From the NCBI GenBank assembly GCA_020637515.1, contig JACKKG010000001.1:1208501-1272500 (forward strand): 64,000 nucleotides of DNA, given 5' to 3'. The translations under genes and the position numbers were made by a program. This DNA comes from Rhodobacter sp. GTDB taxonomy: Bacteria; Pseudomonadota; Alphaproteobacteria; Rhodobacterales; Rhodobacteraceae. Numbering within the stretch: the first letter of the stretch is position 1; every line of letters begins with the position of its first letter. The notes under the pieces are model-generated. The model was not told the origin of the DNA, made no database searches, and worked only from the letters and a program-made list of their open reading frames with translations. Below, one piece after another: positions 1 to 7,742 of the stretch.

Positions 1-1
1 T

Positions 2-658
2 GCGCCGCTGTGGTTCGTCGCCAACGAATTCTTCGACGCGCTGCCGATCCGCCAGTTCCACCGCGCCGGCGATGGCTGGCGCGAGGTGGTGGTGGGCGTG
101 CAGGGCGAGCGGCTTGCACCTGGACTGACGCCGCCCGCGCCACTGGCCGACCTGGCGCATCGCCTGGCCGACACCCGCGACGGCGACATCGTCGAAACCT
201 GCCCCGCCGCCCGCCCGGTGATGCAGGCCATTCAGCAGCGTATCGCGGCGCATGGCGGGGCTGCGGTGATCGTCGATTATGGCGGCTGGCACAGTCTGGG
301 CGACACCTTCCAGGCGATCGAAGACCACGCCTTTGCCGATCCCTTTGCCAACCCGGGCCGTGCCGACCTGACCGCGCATGTGGATTTCGAGGCGCTCGCC
401 CTGGCCGCCGGCGGACTGAGCGCCAGCGCGCTGATGCCGCAGGGCGCGCTGCTGCGCGCGCTGGGGATCGACGCCCGGGCGCAGCGGCTGGCGCGGGGGT
501 TGGGCGGCGCCGCGCTGGAACAGCACCAGGCCGCGTATCGCCGCTTGACCCACGCGCAGGAAATGGGAACGCTGTTCAAGGCGCTGGCCCTGGTTCCGCC
601 GGGGGCGCCGCTGCCGCCGGGTTTCGCGCCCGCAACCGCCAAAGGTTCTGAGACATGA
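2..658 (+). CDS. midA: MidA-family SAM-dependent methyltransferase (C-terminal part, cut by window edge)
   Basis: The reading frame is already open at the left edge, so only the last 218 residues are present and the start lies outside. The fragment begins within the family hallmark NEFFDALPIRQ (fragment residues about 7-17). It continues with the conserved stretch GGWHSLGDTFQAIEDH and then PFANPGRADLTAHVDF, the usual C-terminal half of the MidA/NDUFAF7 (DUF185) methyltransferases. The family is known from mitochondria, where it methylates an arginine of a complex I subunit; the bacterial target is not established. The stop overlaps the start of the next gene by 4 bases (ATGA), so the two are translationally coupled. 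This midA-pgeF pairing is common in alphaproteobacteria. The family call is confident; the substrate is unknown. Confidence 0.9.
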   Translation, partial: APLWFVANEFFDALPIRQFHRAGDGWREVVVGVQGERLAPGLTPPAPLADLAHRLADTRDGDIVETCPAARPVMQAIQQRIAAHGGAAVIVDYGGWHSLGDTFQAIEDHAFADPFANPGRADLTAHVDFEALALAAGGLSASALMPQGALLRALGIDARAQRLARGLGGAALEQHQAAYRRLTHAQEMGTLFKALALVPPGAPLPPGFAPATAKGSET

Positions 659-1407
659 CGCTGGAGATCCTGACCTCGGATTCGCTGTCGCCCTTGATGC
701 ACGGGTTCTTCACTCGAAAGGGGGGGGCGTCCTCGGGGATCTTCGCCGGGCTGAATTGCGGCGCCGGATCGTCCGATCAAAGCGACATCGTCGCCATCAA
801 CCGCGCCCGCGTGGCGCAGGCGCTGGCGGTGCCCAGCGACGCGCTGGTCGGCGTGCACCAGATGCATTCGGCCGACGTGGTCACCGTGACGCGCGCCGGC
901 CCGCAGGGCAAGGCTGACGCGATGGTCACCGACGTGCCGGGCCTGGCGCTGTCGATCCTGACCGCGGATTGCATGCCCGTCCTGCTGGCCGATCCGCAGG
1001 CGGGCGTGATCGGGGCCGTCCACGCGGGCTGGAAGGGCGCGCTGGCCGGGGTGCTGGAGGCCACGCTTGACGCGATGGAGGGGCTAGGCGCGGACCGGGG
1101 CGACACCTGCGCCGTCATCGGCCCCTGCATCAGCCAGGCCGCCTATGAGGTCGGCCCTGAATTCCTGGATGCCTTTACCGCCGAAGACCCGGACAACGCC
1201 TGGTTCTTTGCCAACGGGCAGGGCGACCGCTACCTGTTCGACCTGCCGGCCTATGGCCTGAGCCGGCTGCGCGCCGCCGGAATCGGTCAGGCGGAATGGA
1301 CGCGGCACTGCACCTATGCGGACCCGGCGCTGTTTTATTCCTATCGCCGCAAGACCCACGCGGGCGAGGCCGATTACGGGCGGTTGATTTCGGCCATTCG
1401 GCTGTAG
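655..1407 (+). CDS. pgeF: Peptidoglycan editing factor / multicopper polyphenol oxidase-fold protein (YfiH family)
   Basis: A 250-residue protein of normal family length. Family landmarks occur in order: HGFFTRKGG near residue 16, VHQMHSADVV with His71, LTADCMPVL with Cys106, AVHAGWKG with His123, and GPCISQAAYEVG. His71/Cys106/His123 correspond to the His-Cys-His metal or catalytic site of E. coli YfiH. The family has been described as a purine nucleoside phosphorylase/laccase-like protein and, in E. coli, as an editing factor that prevents misincorporation of serine into peptidoglycan. The start at 655 overlaps the midA stop (ATGA), which supports coupled translation. The fold and family are secure; which activity dominates in this organism is not visible. 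Confidence 0.92.
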   Translation: MTLEILTSDSLSPLMHGFFTRKGGASSGIFAGLNCGAGSSDQSDIVAINRARVAQALAVPSDALVGVHQMHSADVVTVTRAGPQGKADAMVTDVPGLALSILTADCMPVLLADPQAGVIGAVHAGWKGALAGVLEATLDAMEGLGADRGDTCAVIGPCISQAAYEVGPEFLDAFTAEDPDNAWFFANGQGDRYLFDLPAYGLSRLRAAGIGQAEWTRHCTYADPALFYSYRRKTHAGEADYGRLISAIRL

Positions 1408-1510
1408 TCGGTGCACAATTACCGTGCGGATGCCCTTTTTCCGCCCGATTTCCCCGCCACAACGGTCTGAGACAGGCGCCGAAGCGCGCCCGCAATCAAG
1501 GACCGAGTCA

Positions 1511-1642
1511 ATGGCAAAGCCCTCACGCTGGACCCAATGGGTGATTTCCGAAAGCGCCGATCCGCGCGTTCCGATGCCCTGGAACCGCCGGGCCGAGGTG
1601 CGCCACGACCGCCGGCCCCGCCCGCTGTTCGTGCCGGCCTGA
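1511..1642 (+). CDS. Small 43-aa basic hypothetical protein
   Basis: A 43-codon frame starting at an ATG preceded by an AAGGACC-like ribosome site. The peptide begins MAKPSRWTQWVISESAD and goes on through VPMPWNRR to a tail rich in Arg and Pro. I recall similar tiny proteins with an SRW...MPW pattern in other Rhodobacteraceae, but I cannot search to confirm this. An in-frame ATG lies at 1424, but the stretch from there has no evident ribosome site and a less protein-like composition. No function can be assigned. It sits alone between pgeF and the aquaporin gene. Confidence 0.5.
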   Translation: MAKPSRWTQWVISESADPRVPMPWNRRAEVRHDRRPRPLFVPA

Positions 1643-1747
1643 TCGCCCGCAATTTGCGGGGAATTGCCCGGCGCGGTTCCCTTTGACGGCGACCTCTCGA
1701 CAGGCCCAGATACCCGGGTCCGGCATAGCGCCGGGGTTAACCGGGTA

Positions 1748-2446
1748 ATGGTCATGGTCAAAGTCTCTCTTGCCGAAGGTATCGGCACGTTCATTCTGGT
1801 GTTTTTCGGGGTCGGTTCCGCGGTGCTTATGGGGCCGCATATCGGCCATCTCGGCATCGCTCTGGCCTTTGGCCTGTCGATCGTTGCCGCGGCCTATGGG
1901 TTGGGGGCGATTTCGGGCGCGCATCTGAACCCGGCCGTGTCGTTGGGGGCGCTGGTCGCCGGCAAACTGAACGCGCGCGGATTTGTGCTGTATGTCGTCT
2001 CGCAACTGGTGGGCGCCGCCGTGGGCGCGCTGGTCGTGTGGCTCATTGCCTCGGGGAGGGCGGATTACGACGTCGCCACCAACGGCCTGGGCCAGAACGG
2101 CTGGGGCGCGGGGTATGGCGATGGCTACACCCCGGTCGCGGCCTTCGTGTTCGAGACGGTGGCGACCTTTCTCTTCGTCCTGGTGATCCTCGGCGCGACG
2201 CACGCCTCGGCGCCGGTCGGCTTTGCCGGGCTGGCGATCGGCCTGACGCTGGCGGGCATCCACCTGGTCGGCATCAGCGTCACCGGCGTGTCGGTCAATC
2301 CCGCGCGCTCGTTCGGTCCGGCACTGTTTGCGGGCGGTCAGGCGCTGTCGCAACTGTGGCTGTTCTTCCTGGCCCCGGCGCTGGGCGCGGTGCTGGCGGG
2401 GTTGCTCTACCGCGCCGAACTGACCCGCGCCGACGCGCGCCCCTGA
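1748..2446 (+). CDS. aqpZ: Aquaporin Z-type water channel
   Basis: An inner-membrane channel of 232 residues with six hydrophobic segments and two half-helix loops bearing NPA motifs: GAHLNPAVS (Asn61-Ala63) and VSVNPARS (Asn184-Ala186). Selectivity-filter positions can be read by comparison with E. coli AqpZ: Phe41, His172 and Arg187 are kept, but the Thr equivalent (AqpZ Thr183) is Val181. That suggests a water-type pore with one non-standard filter residue. ATGs at 1748 and 1754 are both possible starts; neither has a strong ribosome site. The stop lies in a perfect 14-base tandem duplication. The gene converges on recR. Confidence 0.9.
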   Translation: MVMVKVSLAEGIGTFILVFFGVGSAVLMGPHIGHLGIALAFGLSIVAAAYGLGAISGAHLNPAVSLGALVAGKLNARGFVLYVVSQLVGAAVGALVVWLIASGRADYDVATNGLGQNGWGAGYGDGYTPVAAFVFETVATFLFVLVILGATHASAPVGFAGLAIGLTLAGIHLVGISVTGVSVNPARSFGPALFAGGQALSQLWLFFLAPALGAVLAGLLYRAELTRADARP

Positions 2447-2460
2447 ACGCGCGCCCCTGA
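2433..2460. repeat. Perfect 14-bp tandem duplication across the aqpZ stop codon
   Basis: The unit ACGCGCGCCCCTGA occurs twice head to tail at 2433-2446 and 2447-2460. The first copy contains the last codons and the TGA of aqpZ, and the second duplicates the stop in the 3' untranslated region. It looks like a recent replication-slippage event with no effect on the protein. Confidence 0.9.
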
Positions 2461-2470
2461 CCGGAGGGGA

Positions 2471-3070
2471 TCACAGTTGCCGTCGCGCCGCCAGCGCGGC
2501 GGCAATCGTGCCCTCGTCCAGATAATCGAGTTCGCCGCCCATCGGCACGCCCCGCGCCAGCGCGCTGACGGCAACCCCCGTGGGGGCCAGCGATTCGGCG
2601 ATGTAATGCGCGGTGGTCTGCCCTTCGACCGTGGCGTTGAGGGCCAGGATCACCTCGTGCACCCCCTCGTCGCGCACGCGTTCGACCAGGGCGGGAATGC
2701 GCAGCATCTCGGGGCCGATGGATTCCAGCGCCGACAGCGTGCCGCCCAGGACGTGGTAGCGGCCCTTGAAACCGCCCGCGCGTTCCATCGCCCAAAGGTC
2801 GGACACGTCCTCGACCACGCACAACGGGCCCGTCGCGCGGGACGGGTCGGCGCAGATCGGGCAGAGATCGTGGTCCGAGATATTGCCGCAGACCCGGCAT
2901 TCGCGCGCGCTGTCGGCAACGCGGGTCAGGGCCTGCACCAGGGGCTCCAGCACCACGGCGCGCTTTTTCAGCATGTGCAGCACGGCGCGGCGGGCGCTGC
3001 GCGGGCCCAGACCGGGCAGCCGCGCCATCAGCGCGATCAAGGCCTCGATCTCGCCGGGCGCCGAGGTCAT
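2471..3070 (-). CDS. recR: Recombination mediator RecR
   Basis: A 199-residue protein with the RecR architecture: an N-terminal helix-hairpin-helix (LPGLGPRSARR, residues 18-28), a C4 zinc site (Cys58, Cys61, Cys70, Cys73 in CRVCGN...LCPIC) and a Toprim domain from about residue 82 (CVVEDVSDL). RecR acts with RecF and RecO to load RecA at gaps; recO is also in this window (26097-26822) but in a different operon. The start lies one base downstream of the ybaB stop, placing recR last in a dnaX-ybaB-recR operon, a very common arrangement. Confidence 0.97.
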   Translation of the reverse strand: MTSAPGEIEALIALMARLPGLGPRSARRAVLHMLKKRAVVLEPLVQALTRVADSARECRVCGNISDHDLCPICADPSRATGPLCVVEDVSDLWAMERAGGFKGRYHVLGGTLSALESIGPEMLRIPALVERVRDEGVHEVILALNATVEGQTTAHYIAESLAPTGVAVSALARGVPMGGELDYLDEGTIAAALAARRQL

Positions 3071-3071
3071 G

Positions 3072-3428
3072 TCACAGGCCCGGCAGGTTCATGTCGCGCG
3101 GCAGGCCCATGGATTCGGCCAGCTTGCCCATCTCGTCCTTGGCGCGGTCCTGCGCGCGGCTCTGCACGTCCTTGATCGCGGCCAGGATCAGGTCCTCGAC
3201 CACTTCCTTGTCGTCGGCGTTGAAGATCGACGGGTCGATGCTGAGGCCGGTCAGCACGCCCTTGGCGTTCGCCGTCGCCTTGACCAGGCCGGCGCCGGAT
3301 TCGCCTTGCACGACCAGGGTATCCAGCTCGGCCTGAAGATCGGCCATCTTCTGCTGCATCTCCTGCGCGGCCTTCATCATCTTGCCCATGTCGCCGAGGC
3401 CGCCAAGCCCCCCCAACCCTTTCAGCAT
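3072..3428 (-). CDS. ybaB: YbaB/EbfC nucleoid-associated protein
   Basis: A 118-residue DNA-binding protein of the YbaB/EbfC family. It has a glycine- and methionine-rich start (MLKGLGGLGGLGDMGKMMK), a long helix (AQEMQQKMADLQAEL) and the typical VQGESGAGLVKATANAKG strand region. Members form dimers that bind DNA and are almost always encoded between dnaX and recR, as here. The start at 3428 is supported by an AGGAG ribosome site just upstream. The frame stays open for 53 codons upstream without family similarity, so that extension is rejected. Confidence 0.95.
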   Translation of the reverse strand: MLKGLGGLGGLGDMGKMMKAAQEMQQKMADLQAELDTLVVQGESGAGLVKATANAKGVLTGLSIDPSIFNADDKEVVEDLILAAIKDVQSRAQDRAKDEMGKLAESMGLPRDMNLPGL

Positions 3429-3483
3429 GTCCTGCTCCTGTCGTGCGTGGATGAGGGGAAGATAGGGACCCGGGCGGCGGACC

Positions 3484-5205
3484 TCAATCCTCGAACGGGT
3501 CCCATTCGTCCTCGACCTCGGGCAGGGCCGATTCGGCGACCTGCTGCGCGGTTTCGGCCGGGGGCTTGAAACCGGCGATCCGGGCACCGGGAAATGCCGC
3601 GATCACGGCCTGGACCAGCGGGTCCTGCAACGCCCGCGCCCGGCGTTCGGCGGCCTCGGCGTCCTTTTGTTCGACGATGGTCTGGCCGCCACCCTTGCCG
3701 ATCGACACGCCCCATCGCGCGCCGGTCCAGTGCTGTAGCCGCTGCGCCAGACGCGCGGCCAGATCGGCGCGGGCGGTTTCGGTCGGCTCGAATTCGATCC
3801 GGCCGGGGGAATAGCGCACCAGCCGCAGATCTCCCTCGACCTCGGTCAGAAGCTGGATGTCGCGCCGTTCGCGCAACAGGGCGACCACGCTGTCAAACGT
3901 CGCGAACTGCGCCAGTGCCGAGGGCGCGCCCGCCAGCGCCGCCTGCGCCCCGCCGCCACCCATCGGCACCGCACCGCGCCCCATCGCGCCGACCCCGCCA
4001 CCGCCACCGCCAACACCCGGTGGCAGCGGCGCACCGCCCGGCCCGGGCGGCGGCGCGTCCTGAAGGCGGCGGATCAATTCGTCCGGCGTCGGCAGGTCGG
4101 CCACATGGGTCATGCGGATCACCGCCATCTCGGCGGCCATCATGGGGTTCGGCGCCTGCGCGACCTCTTCCAGCGCCTTGAGCAGCATCTGCCACATCCG
4201 CGCCAGCACCCGCAGGTCCAGACGGCCGGCCAGATCGGCGCCGCGCGTGCGCTCGTCAGGGCTGACGGTGGGGTCCTCGGCGGCTTCGGGCGTAATCTTG
4301 ATGACGCTGACCCAATGGGTGATTTCGGCCAGATCGCGCAGCACCGCGACCGGGTCCGCCCCGTCCGCGTATTGGGCGGCCAGTTCCTGCAACGCGCCGG
4401 CGGCATCGCCCCGCAGCACCGATTCGAACAGGTCCATGACGCGGCCCCGATCGGCCAGGCCCAACATCGCGCGCACCTGGTCGGCGCCGGTTTCGCCCGC
4501 GCCATGGCTGATCGCCTGATCGAGCAGGCTCATCGCGTCCCGCACCGAACCCTCGGCCGCGCGCGTGATGAGCGCCAGCGCCTCGGCGCTGATCTCCGCC
4601 CCTTCCAGCCCGGCGATCTTCGCCAGATGGGCGATCATCACCTCGGGCTCGATCCGGCGCAGATCGAAGCGTTGGCAGCGCGACAGAACGGTGACGGGAA
4701 CCTTGCGGATTTCGGTGGTGGCAAAGATGAATTTCACATGCGGCGGAGGCTCTTCCAGCGTCTTCAGCAGCGCGTTGAAGGCGCTGTTCGACAGCATGTG
4801 CACTTCGTCGATGATGTAGATCTTGTAGCGCGCGCTGGCGGCGCGATAGGCCACGGAATCGATGATCTCGCGGATGTCGTTGACGCCGGTGCGGCTGGCC
4901 GCGTCCATCTCGAGCACATCGACATGCCGCCCCTCGGCGATCGCCCGGCACGAATCGCACTGGCCGCAGGGTTCGGTCGTGGGGCCGCCCGCGCCATCGG
5001 GGCCGGTGCAGTTCAGCCCCTTGGCGATGATCCGCGCGGTGGTCGTCTTGCCGGTGCCGCGGATGCCCGTCATGATGAAGGCGTGATGGATGCGGTCCGC
5101 CGCAAAGGCGTTCTTCAGCGTGCGCACCATCGCCTCTTGCCCGATCAGGTCGGCAAAGGTTTCGGGGCGGTATTTGCGGGCGAGAACCTGATAGGTCTGG
5201 GTCAT
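3484..5205 (-). CDS. dnaX: DNA polymerase III subunit gamma/tau
   Basis: The clamp-loader ATPase subunit, 573 residues. Walker A is GIRGTGKT at 47-54. The zinc-binding cysteines are Cys66, Cys80, Cys83 and Cys86, Walker B is IIDEVH at 131-136, and sensor 1 is in FATTEIRKVP. Domain III follows to about residue 370. A Gly/Pro-rich linker (about 385-430, with runs of glycine) then joins a tau-specific C-terminal domain ending in acidic EVEDEWDPFED. I see no A-rich slippery heptamer in the linker, so there is no sign of programmed frameshifting to make gamma. The gene heads the dnaX-ybaB-recR operon. Confidence 0.97.
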   Translation of the reverse strand: MTQTYQVLARKYRPETFADLIGQEAMVRTLKNAFAADRIHHAFIMTGIRGTGKTTTARIIAKGLNCTGPDGAGGPTTEPCGQCDSCRAIAEGRHVDVLEMDAASRTGVNDIREIIDSVAYRAASARYKIYIIDEVHMLSNSAFNALLKTLEEPPPHVKFIFATTEIRKVPVTVLSRCQRFDLRRIEPEVMIAHLAKIAGLEGAEISAEALALITRAAEGSVRDAMSLLDQAISHGAGETGADQVRAMLGLADRGRVMDLFESVLRGDAAGALQELAAQYADGADPVAVLRDLAEITHWVSVIKITPEAAEDPTVSPDERTRGADLAGRLDLRVLARMWQMLLKALEEVAQAPNPMMAAEMAVIRMTHVADLPTPDELIRRLQDAPPPGPGGAPLPPGVGGGGGGVGAMGRGAVPMGGGGAQAALAGAPSALAQFATFDSVVALLRERRDIQLLTEVEGDLRLVRYSPGRIEFEPTETARADLAARLAQRLQHWTGARWGVSIGKGGGQTIVEQKDAEAAERRARALQDPLVQAVIAAFPGARIAGFKPPAETAQQVAESALPEVEDEWDPFED

Positions 5206-5284
5206 GGCCGTCCTTTCGGCCGCAGACTAGCCCGCAAGCCCGCCGCAGACCAGAGGCCAGTTTCCCGGCCGCCGGCGCGCGCGA

Positions 5285-5872
5285 TCACGGGGCGGGCGGG
5301 GCGCCCGATCCACCGTCGTCCAGGCTGAGCCCGTCCAGGCTTGCTGCCGGGGCCGAGGCCACCAGCGCCGGGATCCGGCCGAACGACCCCGAGACGGTGA
5401 CCGCGCAGCCCGGAATGCCCCAGTAGTTCTGGATCCGCAGGCGCAGGAACACCAGCGCGGTGTCGGGGCCGAACGTGCCGTTCACGGGATACAGCACGTC
5501 ACGACGCAAGACGCGGATGCGCGGGTTGGTCGGATACAGCGAATGCGAGGCCGAAAAGATCTGCCGGCCGATCGCGGAATAGAAACTGTTCGAGCGTTCC
5601 AGATGCGCCCAGCGGCGAAACAGGACCGTGCCGTCAGTGAAGGTCAGGCTGACTTCGGACGGATTTCCGAATTCTTCGCCCGGGCGATAGTGGAACCGCC
5701 CGTAACTGACCCTCGAGGTGATCGACGGATTGGACGGGCTGCACTCCTGGGTATAGTTGTAGATGGCACCGCCGCCAAGGAACGTCTGCGCCGCCGCGGT
5801 CGTCGCGGTGCCCAGCATCAGGGCAGCGCAGGCGCAGGCGGCAAGTCGGCTGAGGATCGTTTTTCCGGTCAT
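5285..5872 (-). CDS. Small secreted protein, GGG-Cys family (paralog A)
   Basis: A 195-residue protein with a clear signal peptide (MTGKTILSR, hydrophobic core, cleavage after TTAAAQ). The mature N-terminus reads TFLGGGAIYNYTQEC, i.e. F-x-GGG-x8-Cys. It has the motif YPTNPRIRV in the middle and a second cysteine near the end in IPGCAVTVSG. The same layout is seen in the proteins at 5958-6440 and 63379-63891, so this is a paralogous family with a likely single disulfide. Unlike those two, this one has an extra Gly/Pro/Ala-rich tail of about 30 residues. The start at 5872 follows a GGAG site, and an upstream in-frame extension lacks a signal peptide. The gene probably shares a transcript with paralog B, 85 bases upstream. 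Function unknown. Confidence 0.75.
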   Translation of the reverse strand: MTGKTILSRLAACACAALMLGTATTAAAQTFLGGGAIYNYTQECSPSNPSITSRVSYGRFHYRPGEEFGNPSEVSLTFTDGTVLFRRWAHLERSNSFYSAIGRQIFSASHSLYPTNPRIRVLRRDVLYPVNGTFGPDTALVFLRLRIQNYWGIPGCAVTVSGSFGRIPALVASAPAASLDGLSLDDGGSGAPPAP

Positions 5873-5957
5873 GAGAAAGGCTCCGTGAAGATCGTGCGCG
5901 CGCGCGACATGTGGCTGTCCCGGCGCGAGGCAGGGAGGCGCCGCGCGGCGTCCGGTT

Positions 5958-6440
5958 TCAAATCTGGTGCAGGAACACGCTGAAAACGGCCGAGCATCCG
6001 GCCAGGTCATCCATGTTGTCGATCTGGAAATTCAGAAAGCGATCCGCGCTGTCGGCTTCGGTAAAGGCCGGTGGAGGCTGGAATGTCACCGTCATCACGT
6101 TGTTCGGCACCCAGGCGTCACCGCCACCGCCCACCACGGCGAACCAGGTGACCTGGACGGGCGTGCCATAGCTCCACCCGCTGGGAATGGTCAGGTGAAA
6201 CGCATAGGTGTTGTAGCTGAGGCTGATCGTATCGTTGGTCGGCGAATTGCCGGGCAGGCCACCGGGCCGGTATCGGCCCACCAGGGCGCTGCCATCGGTG
6301 GGCAGATAGCCATAGGCCTCGCAGCCCGAATAATTCCCCACGACGCCCCCGCCATGAAATTCGGTCACCGCTCCGGCCTGCGTGAAACTGCCCGCCGCCA
6401 GGAAAACCGCCGTGGCAAAGGAAAAATAGGACCTTGTCAT
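5958..6440 (-). CDS. Small secreted protein, GGG-Cys family (paralog B)
   Basis: A 160-residue protein with an N-terminal signal peptide (MTRSYFSFATAVFLAAG, cleavage near QAGA). The mature start TEFHGGGVVGNYSGC matches F-x-GGG-x7-Cys, and the C-terminus carries the second cysteine in LAGCSAVFSVF. The middle contains RYRPGGLPGN, like RYxPG..GN in paralog A, and VPNNVMTVTF in place of PTNPR(I/M). Cysteine count and predicted beta-rich composition suggest a small disulfide-locked extracytoplasmic domain. The ATG at 6440 is preceded by a G-run ribosome site; a TTG five codons upstream is less likely. It lies directly upstream of paralog A on the same strand. I do not recognise a named family. Confidence 0.75.
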   Translation of the reverse strand: MTRSYFSFATAVFLAAGSFTQAGAVTEFHGGGVVGNYSGCEAYGYLPTDGSALVGRYRPGGLPGNSPTNDTISLSYNTYAFHLTIPSGWSYGTPVQVTWFAVVGGGGDAWVPNNVMTVTFQPPPAFTEADSADRFLNFQIDNMDDLAGCSAVFSVFLHQI

Positions 6441-6474
6441 GAACACCCCCCCCAAAGATCGTCAGAATAGGTCG

Positions 6475-6503
6475 ATTGTGGGTGCTGATGACCGCAGCGT
6501 CAA
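6475..6503 (-). promoter_or_regulatory. Candidate sigma70-type promoter for the paralog B-A secreted gene pair
   Basis: On the minus strand TTGACG (-35, 6498-6503) and CACAAT (-10, 6475-6480) are separated by 17 bases. This would start transcription near 6468 and leave a leader of about 28 bases before the ATG at 6440. The spacing is ideal and the -35 matches consensus at 5 of 6; the -10 matches at 4 of 6. The rest of the 221-base interval up to 6661 shows no gene. Confidence 0.4.
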
Positions 6504-6661
6504 CATTTCCCTGCCCCGGGGCGCGAATGATGCGATTCCAACACAATTCTGGCGCGACAGAACGCACCGCGCGGCGCGCGCGGTGTCTGGTGCCGAGGGG
6601 CGGCCCGGGCCGGCCCGCCTGCGCATTGGCGACGGCTTGCCAACCCGGGTGGGGGCGTGGG

Positions 6662-7657
6662 TCAGGCGCCGATCTTCAGGACGATCTTGCCCACATGCTG
6701 CGAGCTTTCCATGCGGCTGTGTGCCTGTGCCGCCTGGTCCATCGGGAACTCGCTGTCGATCACCGGCGCGATCCGCCCCGAGGCCAGAAGCGGCCAGACC
6801 TCGCGTTCCAGCGCCTCGGCGATGCGGGCCTTGGCGGCGACGGATTGCGGGCGCAGGGTCGATCCGGTGATCGTCAGCCGCCGGGTCATGACCTGGGCAA
6901 AGTTCAACGCGACCTTGGGGCCCGACAGAAAGGCGATCTGAACCAGCCGTCCGTCATCGGCCAGCGCCTGGACGTTGCGCGGCAGGTAGTCGCCGCCGAC
7001 CATGTCCAGGACGACATGCGCGCCGCCCTCGGCTTGCAGGACGGTGACAAAATCCTCGGCCCGGTAATTGATCGCGCGCTCGGCGCCCAGCTTCAGGCAG
7101 GCGTTGCACTTGTCATCCGACCCGGCGGTGGTGAACACCCGCGCGCCGCGCGCGGCGGCCAGCTGGATCGCCGTCGTGCCGATGCCCGAACTGCCGCCAT
7201 GCACCAGGAACCGTTCCCCGGCCTTCAGCGCGCCCCGGTCGAACACATTGGTCCAGACGGTGAAGAAGGTCTCGGGCAGGCAGGCGGCGGCGCGCAGGTC
7301 CATCCCGTCGGGCACCGGCAGCGCGTGCACGGACGGGGTGGCGACATATTCGGCATAGCCGCCACCGGGCAGCAGGGCGCAGACCCGGTCCCCCTCGCGC
7401 CAGCGGCCGACGCCGGGGCCGACCGCGGCCACCACGCCCGAGGCTTCCAGTCCGGGCAGGTCCGAGGCCCCGGGTGGCGGGGCATAGGCCCCCGCGCGTT
7501 GCAACGCGTCGGGCCGGTTCACGCCGGCATAGGCCACGCGGATCACGATCTCGCCCTCGCCGGGAACCGGGACGGCGCGGCTGGCGGGGGTCAGCACCTC
7601 GGGCCCGCCGGGCCGGGAAATCTCGATCACGCGCATCATGTGCGATTGGGGCGGCAT
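6662..7657 (-). CDS. NAD(P)H:quinone oxidoreductase, zinc-free medium-chain dehydrogenase (PIG3-like)
   Basis: A 331-residue member of the medium-chain dehydrogenase/reductase superfamily, quinone oxidoreductase branch. It has an N-terminal GroES-like domain (to about residue 125) and a Rossmann domain with the NADPH loop VHGGSSGIGTTA at 152-163. It also has family signatures (PGLEASGVVAAVG, YAEYVATP, GGDYLPRNVQAL, TGSTLRPQS). The cysteine ligands of zinc alcohol dehydrogenases are missing, which fits the PIG3/TIGR02824 group that reduces quinones with NADPH. The start at 7657 has a GGAG site five to six bases upstream. The physiological substrate is not visible. Confidence 0.88.
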   Translation of the reverse strand: MPPQSHMMRVIEISRPGGPEVLTPASRAVPVPGEGEIVIRVAYAGVNRPDALQRAGAYAPPPGASDLPGLEASGVVAAVGPGVGRWREGDRVCALLPGGGYAEYVATPSVHALPVPDGMDLRAAACLPETFFTVWTNVFDRGALKAGERFLVHGGSSGIGTTAIQLAAARGARVFTTAGSDDKCNACLKLGAERAINYRAEDFVTVLQAEGGAHVVLDMVGGDYLPRNVQALADDGRLVQIAFLSGPKVALNFAQVMTRRLTITGSTLRPQSVAAKARIAEALEREVWPLLASGRIAPVIDSEFPMDQAAQAHSRMESSQHVGKIVLKIGA

Positions 7658-7742
7658 GGGGGTCTCCGTTTGATTGCGGCAAAGTCGAATGTCGGATCGC
7701 GGTGGCGGCGCGGTGGCGGAAAGATCGTTCCCGGGCCGCGGC

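Noticed and set aside
3484..5205. Programmed frameshift in dnaX producing a separate gamma subunit
   Set aside because: No A-rich slippery heptamer or downstream stem is visible in the Gly/Pro-rich linker; the frame is continuous to the normal tau end.
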